Assembly: GCF_024372725.1 (NCBI RefSeq)
Contig: NZ_VOUA01000011.1
Coordinates: 32,678-96,677 of the forward strand
Source: Methanosarcina sp. KYL-1
GTDB lineage: Archaea > Halobacteriota > Methanosarcinia > Methanosarcinales > Methanosarcinaceae
Reading direction: 5' to 3'
DNA length: 64,000 nucleotides
Made by a program: the position numbers and the translations under genes
Notes under the pieces: model-generated
Databases searched by the model: none
What the model saw: only the letters and a program-made list of their open reading frames with translations
What the model was told of the DNA's origin: nothing
In this document: positions 63,538 through 64,000 of the stretch, piece after piece
Layout of the letters: the number at the start of each line of letters is the position of its first letter
How positions within the stretch are numbered: position 1 is the first letter of the stretch

Positions 63538-63574
63538 GTTTCAATCCTTGTTTTAGTTGATCTTGCTCACTGAC
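63538..63574 (+). repeat. Solitary 37-nt CRISPR-like repeat
   Basis: GTTTCAATCCTTGTTTTAGT then TGATCTTGCTCACTGAC; its first 30 bases agree well with the remembered M. mazei repeat. Confidence 0.5.
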
Positions 63575-63645
63575 TAGGAAAAAAGGCATACCTTAAAGTG
63601 TATAATTTTTTGTTTCAGCTCTTTTATGTTGGATTTTTTCCTCAG

Positions 63646-63757
63646 TTCCCGGCACATAGTGCCGTTTGAGGATACGGGATGAAAAGGACACGTCAGCAAG
63701 ATGATCGGGAATGAGGATAGGCTGGCGGCGGCTTTTTGACTGGCGGACTGGAGAAAT
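63646..63757 (+). pseudogene. Decayed 3' fragment of the cupin gene
   Basis: GAGGATACGGGATGAAAAGG, ATGATCGGGAATGAGGATAG and TGGCGGACTGGAGAAAT line up with the last 110 bases of the cupin gene (55060-55175). Substitutions, small indels and a TGA destroy the frame, and the 5' half is missing. Confidence 0.65.
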
Positions 63758-64000
63758 CCGTGCGTTTTCTGGTATCAGATTGAAAAGGATGTATAAGTTT
63801 AAACTTTATATCGGGAGCCATGGAGTCAGTTGCAGGAAATGTTAGGCTGAAGATTGAAGGTCTTTTTGGTAAATACAGTACTTCGCTAAAAATCTCTCCT
63901 CCATGTCTCCTCTCCATTCATTTACCTCAAACACTCCACCATTAACCTGACCTTTAACTTTCTTCTCAGCCATTCCTCAATGAGAAGTATAAACATACTA

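Larger units (their letters stand above)
63476..64000. other. Terminal stretch with repeat remnant and cupin pseudogene
   Basis: Contains the 63538 repeat unit and the cupin gene remnant. From 63760 to the end I see no convincing gene; the short leftward frame at 63693-63917 has no family features. Confidence 0.5.

Overview
The window looks like a chromosomal segment of a methanogenic archaeon of the Methanosarcina type. The evidence is the gene families: DUF3344 and DUF1699 proteins, an Msr-type winged-helix regulator, an archaeal GHMP shikimate kinase, diphthamide genes, an Era-like GTPase with DUF2073, DUF555 and DUF357 proteins, and a 6-phospho-3-hexuloisomerase. Intergenic DNA is AT-rich and full of short tandem repeats. 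UAG is rare as a stop: among about 55 genes only three reading frames reach a UAG, and two of those continue in frame with plausible homologous sequence. That fits an organism that reads UAG as pyrrolysine. No tRNA or rRNA gene was seen.

Layout. 0-3.1 kb: exported DUF3344/CARDB proteins and a MacB-type ABC ATPase. 3.5-10.5 kb: secreted protein, ACT regulator, Cys-cluster protein, aconitase-family large subunit, hisE, HTH-CBS regulator and a Nog1-like GTPase. 10.6-26 kb: mostly housekeeping genes, namely a thioredoxin/CcdA membrane protein, aminotransferase, hxlB, Era-like GTPase operon, AbrB-PhoU regulator, aroK/chorismate mutase/purE, dph6, PfkB kinase, DUF555, DUF357/dphB and a thioredoxin/thioredoxin reductase pair. 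26-33 kb: a winged-helix protein, an atypical receiver, two TPR proteins, a HAD hydrolase and a RimK-like ligase.

33.3-39.2 kb is an accessory, defence-like island. It has two nearly identical uracil-DNA-glycosylase-like genes that bracket an AAA ATPase and an MNT/HEPN toxin-antitoxin pair, followed by a stand-alone HsdR-N nuclease. 39.4-47 kb is a coherent metabolic cluster: succinate-semialdehyde dehydrogenase, a ThDP enzyme of the 2-oxoglutarate decarboxylase/acetolactate synthase type, a succinate dehydrogenase/fumarate reductase flavoprotein interrupted by one in-frame UAG, its iron-sulfur subunit, and an aspartase. Together these could join 2-oxoglutarate, succinate, fumarate and aspartate without a 2-oxoglutarate dehydrogenase.

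47-64 kb is looser: small hypotheticals, two HEAT-repeat paralogues, an Msr-type regulator, a DUF4157 protein whose frame also runs through a UAG, a cupin, a 36-residue-repeat protein, a PAS histidine kinase, and an unidentified 416-residue protein flanked by degenerate CRISPR repeats. The last 500 bases carry a decayed copy of the cupin gene. Four copies of a dispersed intergenic repeat lie between 51.5 and 61.3 kb.
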